DNA of 64,000 nt from Mesobacillus jeotgali (GCF_031759225.1 NZ_CP134494.1:1052501-1116500); one strand, 5' to 3'; shown: positions 43,138-51,953, counted from the stretch's first letter. Notes: a model not told the origin generated them from the sequence alone. Translations and numbers: made by a program.

Positions 43138-43166
43138 AAGGCGGCAGAAATGCCGTCTTTTCTGTT
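43138..43166 (+). terminator. Terminator of the cyclase/synthase operon
   Basis: GGCGGCA-GAAA-TGCCGTC, followed by TTTTC; a short hairpin of moderate strength 25 bases after the kinase stop. Confidence 0.65.
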
Positions 43167-43267
43167 GCGGCAGGCAGGTTAAAAGGGATTGCAGGCGAAA
43201 TAGTGGATGTACGCTGAGGGCAGGAGATATACTATTTGTACTGAAACAAAGCAGAGGAGGAATCTCT

Positions 43268-43546
43268 ATGGCAAAAACCTCATTAACCTTATTCACAAGG
43301 CCAATGTGAACAGACTGCCAGGACGCGAAGGAGTTTCTTTCGCAGAATAAGGTAGAGTATGAAGAAATCAATGTCCAGGGAGAACCTGAACAGGAGAAAA
43401 AGCTTAAAGAAGTGACGGGTACTGCGATTGTTCCTGCATTTATTTTCACAAGCAAGAAGCTCTATTTCTTGAAGGACAAAAAGGTTTTGATCGGATTTGA
43501 AAATAACAGGAGGGAAATAGAGAAACTGGTTGAGCAATTGAAGTGA
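43268..43546 (+). CDS. Glutaredoxin-like selenoprotein candidate (in-frame UGA at the active site)
   Basis: Reading from ATG 43268 (AGAGGAGG, eight bases upstream) gives 92 residues if the TGA at 43307-43309 is read through. The sequence around it is LFTRPM-(TGA)-TDCQDAKEF, placing TGA exactly at the first Cys of a glutaredoxin CxxC. The frame then stays open for 78 codons to TGA 43544-43546 with proper fold features, including TAIVPAFIF with the cis-proline at residue 56. Selenocysteine (UxxC) explains this better than decay: no other stop or frameshift occurs, and a hairpin follows the UGA. The alternative is a single-mutation pseudogene. If real, it is a cytosolic selenol reductant. It has its own terminator. 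Confidence 0.7.
43325..43343 (+). promoter_or_regulatory. Putative bacterial SECIS hairpin
   Basis: GCGAAGG-AGTTT-CTTTCGC forms a 7-bp stem (one G-U) with a five-base loop containing GU. Fifteen bases separate it from the UGA, and the apical loop starts 22 bases after the UGA, within the range known for bacterial SECIS elements. Confidence 0.55.
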
Positions 43547-43562
43547 ATGAGAGGCAGGCTCA

Positions 43563-43597
43563 GGGTGTCCATGTATTTTTTGGACACCTTTTTATAT
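43563..43597 (+). terminator. Terminator after the glutaredoxin gene
   Basis: GGTGTCCA and TGGACACC pair perfectly, followed by TTTTT. Confidence 0.92.
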
Positions 43598-43693
43598 TGG
43601 AGTCAAAATTTTCACTAGCATGGAACCATCCAGAGCAACATAAATTATAATATATAAATCTATGAGAAGGAGGACAAATATTTTAATTCCGAG

Positions 43694-43722
43694 TTGACTT
43701 ATCAGAATACATGTAATATATT
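43694..43722 (+). promoter_or_regulatory. Promoter of tcyP
   Basis: TTGACT at 43694, a 17-bp spacer, TATATT at 43717. TTTTAATTCC just upstream resembles part of a CymR-type box (AATTCC), which would fit cysteine-responsive control, but the full box is not convincing. Confidence 0.7.
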
Positions 43723-43754
43723 ATTCGAGAAAGATACTTAGGAGGGGAAAATCA

Positions 43755-45143
43755 GTGACCACTGGATTAGTGATTCTAAATATTGCAATCATGCTGGGCA
43801 TTATTGCTGTTTTATTTTACTTACAAAAGAAACATGTATCATTTTCTAAAAGAGTATTCATTGCATTAGGAATCGGGATTATCTTCGGTTTCGCGCTGCA
43901 ATTCATTTATGGAGCAGGTTCTGAAATCCTTGCCAAGAGTACCGATTGGTTCTCGATTGTCGGAAGCGGATATGTAAAGTTCTTACAAATGATCGTAATG
44001 CCACTCGTATTTATATCCATTTTGGCAGCCTTCACGAAGCTAAAGCTGACAAATAACATTGGTAAAATCTCTACATTGATTCTCGGCTTGCTGGTTGGCT
44101 CGACGGCTGTAGCGGCTGCTGTGGGGATTGCTACTGCAGTCGGTTTCGACCTTGAAGCGGTGCAAATTACTCAGGGTGAGGCAGAACAGGCACGTGCAGA
44201 GAAGCTAGAGGAAACGTATGGAGGAATCGAAGGGCGTACAATGCCGCAGCAAATTCTGGACCTTTTGCCTGCGAACCCCTTCCTTGACTTCACTGGTGCA
44301 AGGCCAACTTCAACGATTTCAGTTGTGATTTTTGCAGCGTTCCTTGGGATTGCCTACCTTGGAGTCAGAAGAAAATCACCTGACCAGGCAGAGCTTTTTG
44401 CCAAGATTGTGGACGCATTCTATGCCGTCATCATGAGGGTTGTTACGCTGATCCTGAGACTGACTCCATATGGTGTCCTGGCGATCATGACGAAGACTGT
44501 AGCCTTAAGTGATTTCGATGCAATACTGAAATTAGGTAAGTTCGTAGTCGCTTCTTACGTTGCGCTAGCGATCATGTTCATCATTCATTTGTTATTATTG
44601 ACCATTGCCGGTTTGAATCCGGTCACTTATGTGAAGAAAGCATTTCCGGTGCTTGCGTTTGCCTTCACCTCAAGAACGAGTGCCGGGGCACTGCCATTGA
44701 ACGTTAAAACACAGCGCTCGCTTGGAGTTCCAGAAGGAATCGCAAACTTTGCCGGATCCTTCGGCCTATCGATCGGACAAAACGGCTGTGCAGGGATTTA
44801 TCCAGCGATGCTCGCAGTCATGATTGCACCGTCAGTTGGTATTGACCCGCTGACACCGTCGTTCATCGCAACCGTCATTGCAATCGTAGCGATCAGTTCC
44901 TTCGGAGTTGCCGGAGTCGGAGGGGGCGCCACATTCGCTGCACTTCTCGTTCTATCAGCATTGAATCTGCCAGTGGCACTTGCCGGATTGCTGATTTCAA
45001 TTGAACCACTAATTGATATGGGACGTACCGCAGTAAATGTAAGCGGCTCGATGACTTCAGGCATCCTGACAAGCAGAATCACAAAAGAAATCGATTCATC
45101 CGTCTATACAGATATGAATCAAAAGATCGAAGCAGAAGCTTAA
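43755..45143 (+). CDS. tcyP: L-cystine transporter TcyP
   Basis: A 462-residue member of the dicarboxylate/amino acid:cation symporter family, close to B. subtilis TcyP in length and sequence. It imports cystine. Segments include FLQMIVMPLVFISILAAF, SRTSAGALPLNVKTQR, the GQNGCAGIYPAMLAVMIAP region and GVGGGATFAALLVLSAL. The start is GTG 43755 after AGGAGGGG. The gene lies next to the thiol/selenol glutaredoxin candidate, so both touch thiol metabolism, though each has its own signals. Confidence 0.93.
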   Translation: MTTGLVILNIAIMLGIIAVLFYLQKKHVSFSKRVFIALGIGIIFGFALQFIYGAGSEILAKSTDWFSIVGSGYVKFLQMIVMPLVFISILAAFTKLKLTNNIGKISTLILGLLVGSTAVAAAVGIATAVGFDLEAVQITQGEAEQARAEKLEETYGGIEGRTMPQQILDLLPANPFLDFTGARPTSTISVVIFAAFLGIAYLGVRRKSPDQAELFAKIVDAFYAVIMRVVTLILRLTPYGVLAIMTKTVALSDFDAILKLGKFVVASYVALAIMFIIHLLLLTIAGLNPVTYVKKAFPVLAFAFTSRTSAGALPLNVKTQRSLGVPEGIANFAGSFGLSIGQNGCAGIYPAMLAVMIAPSVGIDPLTPSFIATVIAIVAISSFGVAGVGGGATFAALLVLSALNLPVALAGLLISIEPLIDMGRTAVNVSGSMTSGILTSRITKEIDSSVYTDMNQKIEAEA

Positions 45144-45191
45144 TTAGAAAAGTGCAAGCACTACAGGGCGTATAATTGAGATAAAGAAACA

Positions 45192-45230
45192 GCAGAAGCC
45201 AGCCAAGGGATAACTTTGGCTGGCTTTTTT
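45192..45230 (+). terminator. Terminator after tcyP
   Basis: AAGCCAGCCAA and TTGGCTGGCTT pair around GGGATAAC-type loop bases, followed by TTTTT. Confidence 0.92.
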
Positions 45231-45255
45231 GCATTGACTTATATCCGGAAGAAAA

Positions 45256-45831
45256 TCAATGAACAATATCCTTTTTAATCACACACAAAGATGTCAACAA
45301 ACCCACACAGGCGATCGTAAGCAGGGAATAGATGAATTTTTCCATGCCAATCACCTTTAACCCCGACATAACCACAATTCCATCAATGAGGAAAATCAAG
45401 ATCCCAACATTAACAGGAAAAAACTTTTGAACCAATTGAGCTAATAAATCAGTCCCGCCAGTGCTCGTTTCATAGCGGAGCATCAAGCCAATTCCGCAGC
45501 CGACCAATACTCCTCCGAGGATTGCGCTTGGGATTATGCCAAGATGGATTCCTTTTTCAACAGGTGCGAACAAATCGATGAAGAAGCTTGAGACCAATAA
45601 ACCATTCAGGCTGTGAAAAAAGTATTTCCGTTCCAGTATCCATGCCAAAACGTAAAGAGGGATACTCAGGAGGATCATCGTAAGACCCGTGGGAAACCCG
45701 TGAAAATAATGAATGATCAATCCAATCCCAATCATGCCGCCGTCCAGGAGTTGGTGAGGGACCAAAAATCCATTCACGCCAACTCCAAGCAGTATGCTTC
45801 CTACAAGTACAGCAAGAATTTTACCCAGCAT
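45256..45831 (-). CDS. YitT-family membrane protein
   Basis: A 191-residue protein with five to six membrane helices. It fits the YitT N-terminal region (VGSILLGVGVNGFLVPHQLLDGGMIGIGLI, GGVLVGCGIGLMLRYETSTGGTDLLAQLV). The typical YitT protein is about 280 residues with a C-terminal soluble domain, which is absent here, so it is a short form. Function unknown. The ribosome-binding site (GGTGAT) is weak. Confidence 0.82.
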   Translation of the reverse strand: MLGKILAVLVGSILLGVGVNGFLVPHQLLDGGMIGIGLIIHYFHGFPTGLTMILLSIPLYVLAWILERKYFFHSLNGLLVSSFFIDLFAPVEKGIHLGIIPSAILGGVLVGCGIGLMLRYETSTGGTDLLAQLVQKFFPVNVGILIFLIDGIVVMSGLKVIGMEKFIYSLLTIACVGLLTSLCVIKKDIVH

Positions 45832-45938
45832 TCGAGATCACCAGCCTTGTCCCTTCTCCCATTATTTTTATGTAGAAAGACAAGCGTTAGAACTCGGAAT
45901 ATAAGCGTTATATTCATGAAGGAACCATCAGGGGGATA

Positions 45939-45975
45939 AAAAAACAGAACCCGCCATTTGGCAGGTCCTGTTGTA
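45939..45975 (-). terminator. Terminator of the second purine permease gene
   Basis: On the minus strand ACAGGACCTGCC and GGCGGGTTCTGT pair with G-T wobbles, followed by TTTTTTT. Upstream on the same strand lies a stray AATATAAGCG motif (near 45897) like those in the repeat arrays. Confidence 0.85.
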
Positions 45976-45983
45976 GCAATATC

Positions 45984-47285
45984 TTAGTGTGGCAGGAATG
46001 CAAGCTGATAAAAGAACAGCACTGCGAAAACATAGAGCAGCGGGTGGACTTCACGCCATTGCCCTTTTACAACTTTTAGTAAAGGATAAGAAATAAAGCC
46101 AAGTGCGATTCCTGTTGCAATGCTTGATGTAAGCGGCATACTCAGGATGATCAGGAAAGCAGGGAAGGCTTCATCTATTTCATCCCAGCTGATTTGAGAG
46201 ATGCTTCCCATCATCAGGCTTCCAACAATGATCAATGCAGGAGCAGTTATAGCTGACAATCCGGAAACTGCACTTACAAGCGGACCGAAGAAAGCAGCGA
46301 CGATGAACAGCCCAGCTACCGTCAGTGAGGTTAGCCCGGTACGTCCTCCTGCTGCAACACCTGAAGACGACTCAATATAAGCTGTCGTCGGGCTTGTCCC
46401 GAACATGGCACCAGCAGCAGTGGCGATCGAATCGGAAAGCAAAGCTTCCCTAGCGCGAGGCATCGTATTTCCTTTCATCAATCCAGCTTGGTGAGCGACG
46501 CCGATCATTGTGCCAGTAGTATCAAAAATGGTCACAAGGATAAAAGAAAACACTACAGCGTATAAGCTGTTCTGAATAACATCCATCAAGGCTGTCCAAG
46601 GATTCAGCACAATCATTCCTTCAGGAAGAGATGGCATCGACATAAACCCTTGATTAAATTCAAGTTGGCCGGTAAAGAAGGCAATGATCGCGGTAACGAC
46701 CATTCCAAGGAACAGAGCCCCATTAACCTTTAGCACCATTAAGACAAGCGTAATCGCAAGGCCAACAAGAGCAAGCAAGGCAGATGGAGAATGCAAGTCA
46801 CCAAGTCCAACAAGGTTTGAAGGGTGGCTGGTGATGATTCCTGTCAGGCGCAAGCCGATAAAAGCAATGAACAGCCCGATCCCGGCAGTGATACCGTGCT
46901 TTAGGTTGGGTGGGATTGCTTCGATTAATTTTTCGCGGAAAGGAGTCAAAGACAAGATAACAAATATTAAACCTGCGATGAAAACTGCAGCGAAAGCAGT
47001 TTCATACGAAATGTTTTGATGGTTGCCAACAACAGAGTAGGCAAAGTAAGCGTTAAGCCCCATACCCGGAGCAATCGCGATAGGGTAATTAGCAAATAAA
47101 GCCATCCAAAGCGTACCGATCACAGCAGCGATGATTGTCGCCGTGAAAACTTGTTCGAAAGGAACACCGGCATCAGCGAGGATGATAGGATTGACGACCA
47201 CGATATAGACCATCGTAAAGAAGGTCGTTAAACCAGCCATCATTTCTGTTTTTACATTCGTGTTGTTCTCTTTTAATTTAAACAT
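45984..47285 (-). CDS. NCS2 purine permease (PbuG/PbuO-like), second copy
   Basis: A 433-residue AzgA-type purine:H+ symporter, clearly paralogous to PbuG at 22084-23376: GLTTFFTMVYIVVVNPIILADAG, IAIAPGMGLNAYFAYSV, TIFDTTGTMIGVAHQAGLM. The start at 47285 follows GGAGG at seven bases. Unlike pbuG, the upstream DNA holds no purine aptamer, but two PurR-box-like sequences flank the promoter. This suggests repressor rather than riboswitch control. Confidence 0.92.
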   Translation of the reverse strand: MFKLKENNTNVKTEMMAGLTTFFTMVYIVVVNPIILADAGVPFEQVFTATIIAAVIGTLWMALFANYPIAIAPGMGLNAYFAYSVVGNHQNISYETAFAAVFIAGLIFVILSLTPFREKLIEAIPPNLKHGITAGIGLFIAFIGLRLTGIITSHPSNLVGLGDLHSPSALLALVGLAITLVLMVLKVNGALFLGMVVTAIIAFFTGQLEFNQGFMSMPSLPEGMIVLNPWTALMDVIQNSLYAVVFSFILVTIFDTTGTMIGVAHQAGLMKGNTMPRAREALLSDSIATAAGAMFGTSPTTAYIESSSGVAAGGRTGLTSLTVAGLFIVAAFFGPLVSAVSGLSAITAPALIIVGSLMMGSISQISWDEIDEAFPAFLIILSMPLTSSIATGIALGFISYPLLKVVKGQWREVHPLLYVFAVLFFYQLAFLPH

Positions 47286-47298
47286 GAGTTCCTCCAAA

Positions 47299-47357
47299 AA
47301 ATACGAACGATTTTTAAACACAATAAATATAATATTCGTTTTTAGAGAGTTTTACAA
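47299..47357 (-). promoter_or_regulatory. Promoter and PurR-like box pair of the second purine permease
   Basis: On the minus strand -35 TTGTAA (47352-47357), a 17-bp spacer and -10 TATTAT (47329-47334). AAAAACGAATATT (47331-47343) and, inverted, AAATACGAACGAT (47299-47311) each match the PurBox AWWWCCGAACWWT with about two mismatches, in the usual divergent orientation around the promoter. Confidence 0.6.
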
Positions 47358-47480
47358 GGGGGAAATTAAAGAAAATCAAATAATAACAGACGGGAGGGTT
47401 TATACTGGTAAGCATGCATTATGTTCCCCTTAAAGATGGGGATTGATTCGAAAGATAACCTTAAGCACCGGTTTTCTTCT

Positions 47481-47830
47481 TCATAAGGGTACCGTTCGAA
47501 GTAAAAGATACCCTTATGTGAGGATTCTCTTCTCCATAAGGGTACCGTTCGAGGTGAAAGATACCCTTATGCGAGTTTTTTTTCTTCATAAGGGTACCGT
47601 TCGAGGTGAAAGATACCCTTATGTGAGGATTCTCTTCTCCATAAGGGTACCGTTCGAGGTGAAAGATACCCTTATGCGAGGATTCTCTTCTTCATAAGGG
47701 TACCGTTCGAGGTGAAAGATACCCTTATGTGAGGATTCTCTTCTCCATAAGGGTACCGTTCGAGGTGAAAGATACCCTTATGAGAGGATTTTCCTCTTCG
47801 TAAGGGTCCCGTTCGACGGTAACGATCCCC
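47481..47830. repeat. Tandem 52/53-bp palindrome array D
   Basis: CATAAGGGTA begins at 47482, 47535, 47587, 47640, 47693 and 47746, with steps of 53, 52, 53, 53 and 53; a decayed seventh unit follows. Each unit pairs CATAAGGGTA with TACCCTTATG across 17 bases (CCGTTCGAGGTGAAAGA), then a linker GTGAGGATTCTCTTCTC or a shorter variant. Arms contain KpnI-like GGTACC. The array lies between two minus-strand genes. The rest of 47286-47988 holds the permease promoter and decayed repeat remnants (CCCTAAGGGTACC near 47850). Confidence 0.93.
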
Positions 47831-47988
47831 TAATGCATCAATATTAATCCCCTAAGGGTACCAATCAAGCCGAAAGGTAATATTTTGGAATTCCCCATTT
47901 ACAGAGTGAGGACATTTAAGCCGTATTTCTCCCGAAAAAAACTGCAGACATACCCCTTTTCCAGGTTTCGTCTACAGTATATAATGTG

Positions 47989-49809
47989 TCATCTTTTTTT
48001 AAAATAATCCTTCGTTAACGCCAAGCCTGCAATGTACAGCGCAAGTGCGAAATAGGCTGGAAGCAGGTGGATAAAATCAATATAACCGATATAGAAATGG
48101 GTGAGAAGCCCTGCTGCAAATGCTGGAATTCCACCGAACAAGAAGGTTCTCCACACCCACGCTGAACCTTCATGGAATCCCCACAGCGAGAGCGTCAGCA
48201 CTAGCAGCCCAACGCTGAAGAGTGCGCTGCCGAATCCGGCACGGTCATGTGCGATGACGGGGATCAGCTTCTCGTTCAATTGATTCATTTGATCTGGTGT
48301 CATGCAAATATAGGTCAGGTCGGTATCGACAAAGACAGTTGTAGCGCCAATTGTCGATATCACAATACCGCCAATCACGAACGAGAAGCCAAGGATGACA
48401 AAAAGAAGCTGGCCATATACTGCTTTTTTCCAAGAAGGACTGTTTTCGCGATTTTTTGAAGAAGGCGATTGATTGGCTGGGCGTGTCTTTCTGTACCCCA
48501 CGATATAAAAAGGCAACAGGAGGAGCCAGAATAAACCGTGTAGCCAGTCAAAATAACCAAATCCAAGAAAAAGCAAGATGCCAAGGAAGCCAGTAATGGC
48601 CCCGATGTTGAATGCTCTTCTTGCCCAGTGAAGTCCGTATCGTATTCCGTGGCGGGCCAGCTGCATGTAGATGAATCCCCCGGAAATCATTGTTCCTGCG
48701 AGAGTCATCCTGTCATGTGACATGAATTTAAAAAGATTGGGGTTGTAGGCCATCAACTCAAGCCGGGTCATTTGCATGAAGGCTTCATCATAGAAGAGGA
48801 TGACCTTCGTGAAACTGAAAAATAAGACCACTGCTCCTCCAAGCAGGATGAATAATCCAAACAGCCAATACCAGATCCAGCCAGGAAGCACTTTGCGCTC
48901 TTCTCCCAGATCGTCCATGAGGGCCTCATTGATTCTTTTAGGCAACCCCGGCCCCGAGGCAACATAGCCGCCGGAAAGGAAGACTAGCTCGGCACCGGCT
49001 TCAAACAGGGCAAGTGCATCAGCAGGCTGGACAACTCCCCCTGAGGTAATGACAGGTAAATCGAATTCTTTTTTCATCCGCATTACGGCATCAACCATCC
49101 CGGCCGTCTGCTGGAGAGGCAAGACCTGTTCCCCGTCAGTTACGATAGAGTCTTCTTCAATCATGAAGCCATCTGCAAGCTGGCCTGCTGCATGCAGCTT
49201 CGGGAGATGATCAGCTACTATCGAATGGCTGATTGCTATAAGAACAGCTTTGTTTTCCAAGAGTGATTTTATATATGAAAGATCATCGATGCTATGTATT
49301 TGATCAAGTTCGATTATGAAAGCATCGCCCGTATCCTTCAAATGCTCGGCAATGTGAAGCGGTTCCTCTAGCCGAATTAAAATCGGGACTGTCCGTGTAT
49401 TTGTTATTTTGCTTTTCGTGGCAATAAGTCCAATTGTCTCGGTCTCTTCTGGCAGGACCAGGGCATCTTTTGTTTTTGAAAGGCCTGCAGCTGTTCCTGG
49501 CCCTCTCGGTAGTTTGGTGATCGGACCAACTTCAATTGCCCCAAATCCAAGACTCCCGAAAACATTGATTCCTGATAATTTTGGGTCAATCTTTCCGCTT
49601 AATCCGACCGGACTGTCAAAATGAAGCCCAAAAAGGGTACGCGATAATTTTTCCGAGGGAGACATATGCCCAAGGAATTCGATAAATGGCCTCCCTCCAG
49701 GAATTTGAGAAAGGAAGGACATCCCTCGGTGGATGAATTCCCGTCCTGCGTTTCCAGGTAAAAGAGGCAGCCATGGTTTAAATAATGGGTGATAGGACCA
49801 ATCAGGCAT
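47989..49809 (-). CDS. Dihydroorotate dehydrogenase-like domain fused to a polytopic membrane domain
   Basis: A 606-residue fusion. Residues about 45-305 form a DHODH-like flavin TIM barrel: FGLHFDSPVGLSGKIDPK, GFGAIEVGPITKLPRGPG, LPVITSGGVVQPADALALFEAGAELVFLSGG. The usual catalytic-loop Cys/Ser and substrate-binding Asn clusters are poorly kept, so orotate synthesis is doubtful. About 315-600 carries seven or eight membrane helices with a polar insert near 435-455. Similar long proteins occur in bacilli annotated as DHODH. It starts after GGAGG. Its substrate is unknown; a membrane-bound flavin redox role is inference. Confidence 0.75.
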   Translation of the reverse strand: MPDWSYHPLFKPWLPLLPGNAGREFIHRGMSFLSQIPGGRPFIEFLGHMSPSEKLSRTLFGLHFDSPVGLSGKIDPKLSGINVFGSLGFGAIEVGPITKLPRGPGTAAGLSKTKDALVLPEETETIGLIATKSKITNTRTVPILIRLEEPLHIAEHLKDTGDAFIIELDQIHSIDDLSYIKSLLENKAVLIAISHSIVADHLPKLHAAGQLADGFMIEEDSIVTDGEQVLPLQQTAGMVDAVMRMKKEFDLPVITSGGVVQPADALALFEAGAELVFLSGGYVASGPGLPKRINEALMDDLGEERKVLPGWIWYWLFGLFILLGGAVVLFFSFTKVILFYDEAFMQMTRLELMAYNPNLFKFMSHDRMTLAGTMISGGFIYMQLARHGIRYGLHWARRAFNIGAITGFLGILLFLGFGYFDWLHGLFWLLLLPFYIVGYRKTRPANQSPSSKNRENSPSWKKAVYGQLLFVILGFSFVIGGIVISTIGATTVFVDTDLTYICMTPDQMNQLNEKLIPVIAHDRAGFGSALFSVGLLVLTLSLWGFHEGSAWVWRTFLFGGIPAFAAGLLTHFYIGYIDFIHLLPAYFALALYIAGLALTKDYFKKR

Positions 49810-49957
49810 AATGACCTCCAGTATTTATGGCATTACTTTTATTCTATCGTAAATAATCATGTTCGTGGCAGTTAGCTCATTTAATTTTCAGGGGCGAATA
49901 AAAAGAAAAGCTTCTAGCTAAAATAGTGGAGAAAAAATGATTGCGGAGGTAACAGAA

Positions 49958-50140
49958 ATGGATTTGAATCGTATAAAGCAAATACTGTCTTCGTCGGCAG
50001 AAATCGATGTTGTATATAATGGTGCATCTGTGTGGATTGATCATTTAAATGAGGACGGACGCACTGCTACTGTCCATTTGCGCGGGCCGCTGGAAGAAAG
50101 GACAACTGTTGAAATCTCAGAGCTGCAGGAGAGATCGTAA
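49958..50140 (+). CDS. sspH: Small acid-soluble spore protein H, copy 2
   Basis: A 60-residue SspH-type protein: MDLNRIKQILSSSAEIDVVY, VWIDHLNEDGRTATV and ERTTVEISEL. It is diverged from the copy at 31227 but collinear with it. GGAGGTAAC precedes the ATG. It is followed by a terminator. Confidence 0.9.
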   Translation: MDLNRIKQILSSSAEIDVVYNGASVWIDHLNEDGRTATVHLRGPLEERTTVEISELQERS

Positions 50141-50173
50141 GCATATATCCTGAAAAAAGACTATAGGACCCTA

Positions 50174-50213
50174 ATGACCGCCGGAGTGCAAAATAGTGTA
50201 CGGCGGTTTTTCT
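50174..50213 (+). terminator. Terminator after sspH copy 2
   Basis: GACCGCCG and CGGCGGTT pair around a 16-base loop, followed by TTTTTC. Confidence 0.85.
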
Positions 50214-50298
50214 CTATGGCACAATATTTATAATACCTATAGTGGTTTATCCGCTTTGAAAGAGAGGTATTCTTTTAAAATCGAAAGGAGAGATGAAA

Positions 50299-50682
50299 AT
50301 GTTCCATCATACAATTGAAGTGGACAAGTCAATGAATGAAGCAGTATCTGCACTTGAAGCAAGTTTGAAAGAGGAGAAGTTCGGTGTCCTTTGGTCCCTG
50401 AATATGAAGGAAACTTTAGCTGGTAAAGGCGTGGAGCTTGACGGTGACTATATCATCCTTGAAGTATGCAATCCGCATGAGGCGAAAAGAGTACTTGAAA
50501 AGAATCCGATCGTAAGCTATTTTCTCCCTTGTAAAATTGTCGTGTACAAAGAGAACGATAAGACCAAGGTCGGCTTGCCTAAGCCAACTGAACTGATTAA
50601 ATTTGTTGAAAATGATGAACTGCAAACCATTGCGGCAGACATTGAAAAACGGCTGATCGGTGCAATAGACAATATTAAATAG
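50299..50682 (+). CDS. DUF302-family protein
   Basis: A 127-residue cytosolic protein of the DUF302 family: HHTIEVDKSMNEAVSALEASL, FGVLWSLNMKETLAGKGVEL, YIILEVCNPHEAKRVLE and FLPCKIVVYKE, with the conserved CNP and PC motifs. Function unknown. ATG 50299 lies eight bases after AAGGAG. The terminator that follows is interrupted by the insertion sequence. Confidence 0.9.
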   Translation: MFHHTIEVDKSMNEAVSALEASLKEEKFGVLWSLNMKETLAGKGVELDGDYIILEVCNPHEAKRVLEKNPIVSYFLPCKIVVYKENDKTKVGLPKPTELIKFVENDELQTIAADIEKRLIGAIDNIK

Positions 50683-50790
50683 AACAAGGAAGCCCAAGGA
50701 AAATTTGGACTAACCTAATCATTTGAGACAATATAAAACACCTCCTAAATGTTAAACTGTAAACAGAACATTTATCGGAGGTGTTTTTGC

Positions 50791-51108
50791 GTGGGCAAAA
50801 ACGTATATTCAGGAGAAATCAAATGGGCGGTAGTTAAGGCAAAGATCGAAGGAAAATTAACGAACAAAGAGATTATGGAGAAGTATGGGATTAAGAATAC
50901 CACTCAGATTAAAACTTGGATGAAATGGTATCGAGATGGCCAGATGCATCGATTTGACCAGCCAATCGGAAAGCAGTACTCATATGGACACGGTCCTGAA
51001 TTTTCCACTAAAGACGAGCGACTAAATAATCAGCTAACCCATTTGAAAATGGAGAATGAAATTTTAAAAAAGTATTTGGCGATGAAAAAGGAGTGGATAA
51101 AAGAGTAG
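50791..51108 (+). CDS. IS150-type transposase OrfA
   Basis: A 105-residue DNA-binding protein: N-terminal helix-turn-helix (GEIKWAVVKAKIEGKLTNKE, then IMEKYGIKN) and a C-terminal leucine-zipper-like helix (LNNQLTHLKMENEILKKYLA). GTG 50791 lies after CGGAGGTG. It ends inside the OrfB frame, and an AAAAAG slip site lies at 51085-51090. Confidence 0.92.
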   Translation: MGKNVYSGEIKWAVVKAKIEGKLTNKEIMEKYGIKNTTQIKTWMKWYRDGQMHRFDQPIGKQYSYGHGPEFSTKDERLNNQLTHLKMENEILKKYLAMKKEWIKE

Positions 51109-51953
51109 TAATCGAACTGGTTGAACTATTAGGTAAGAAATATACTGTTAAAGCAATTCTGGGCGTTTTAAGCGTTCCCCGTTCTACTTACTATCGCTGG
51201 CTTAAAGGTATAAGGGAACATAAAAATGTACATGAAGACCTCATTATTCAGATCTGCAAAGACACGAAATACAGAAATGGACACCGCAAAATAAAGGCCA
51301 TCTTAAAACATGAACATAAGATTAACCTGAACCGGAATACAGTCCAAAGAATCATGCAGAAGCATCATCTACAATGCAAAGTGAAACCAAAGAGAAAGTG
51401 GAAGTCGCAGGGAGAAAGTGAAGTGATTGCCCCAAACCTTCTTAACAGGGATTTTTCCGCTTCGAAACCGAACGAAAAGTGGGTAACCGACATTACCTAT
51501 ATTCAGTATGGAAGCATCACTTTGTATCTCTCTACAATCTTGGATTTGTACAATAATGAGATTGTTACTTATAAACTTTATAACCACCAACAGGCGCCCC
51601 TTGTAATCGATACATTAAAGGAAGCATTGGAGAAGCGCAACCAGCCAGAAGATGTCATTATTCATAGCGATCAAGGCAGTGTCTATACTTCCTATGCCTT
51701 TCAGAATCTCGTGAAAGAACGCAATTTGGTAAGCAGTATGTCCAGACGGGGAAACTGTTGGAATAATGCGGTGATTGAATCGTTTCATTCAAATTTAAAG
51801 AGTGAGGAATTTCAATACTGTAAGTTTAATTCCTTGCCCAATATTGAAGTCGTCAAGAAAGTGGATAACTTTATAAAACATTATAACGAGGAAAGAATAC
51901 AAGAAAAATTAGGCTACCTTACTCCCAAAGAGTATGGAAGAAAGGCAGCCTAA
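51093..51953 (+). CDS. IS150-type transposase OrfB (DDE integrase)
   Basis: A 286-residue rve-type catalytic region with the DDE triad: Asp in KWVTDITYIQYG, Asp in IIHSDQGSVYTS, Glu in NAVIESFHSNLK. The N-terminal HTH_21 part (HRKIKAILKHEHKINLNRNT) is present. The frame is -1 relative to OrfA, so an OrfAB fusion by programmed frameshifting at AAAAAG is expected, as known for IS3 elements. Confidence 0.95.
   Translation: MDKRVVIELVELLGKKYTVKAILGVLSVPRSTYYRWLKGIREHKNVHEDLIIQICKDTKYRNGHRKIKAILKHEHKINLNRNTVQRIMQKHHLQCKVKPKRKWKSQGESEVIAPNLLNRDFSASKPNEKWVTDITYIQYGSITLYLSTILDLYNNEIVTYKLYNHQQAPLVIDTLKEALEKRNQPEDVIIHSDQGSVYTSYAFQNLVKERNLVSSMSRRGNCWNNAVIESFHSNLKSEEFQYCKFNSLPNIEVVKKVDNFIKHYNEERIQEKLGYLTPKEYGRKAA

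Noticed and set aside
43268..43309. Glutaredoxin gene as a plain pseudogene
   Set aside because: Kept as an alternative, but the only defect sits exactly at the redox Cys codon and a SECIS-like hairpin follows, so selenocysteine is more economical.
47443..47697. Open frame of 84 codons
   Set aside because: It only translates array D units; the protein is itself a repeat and has no start signals.
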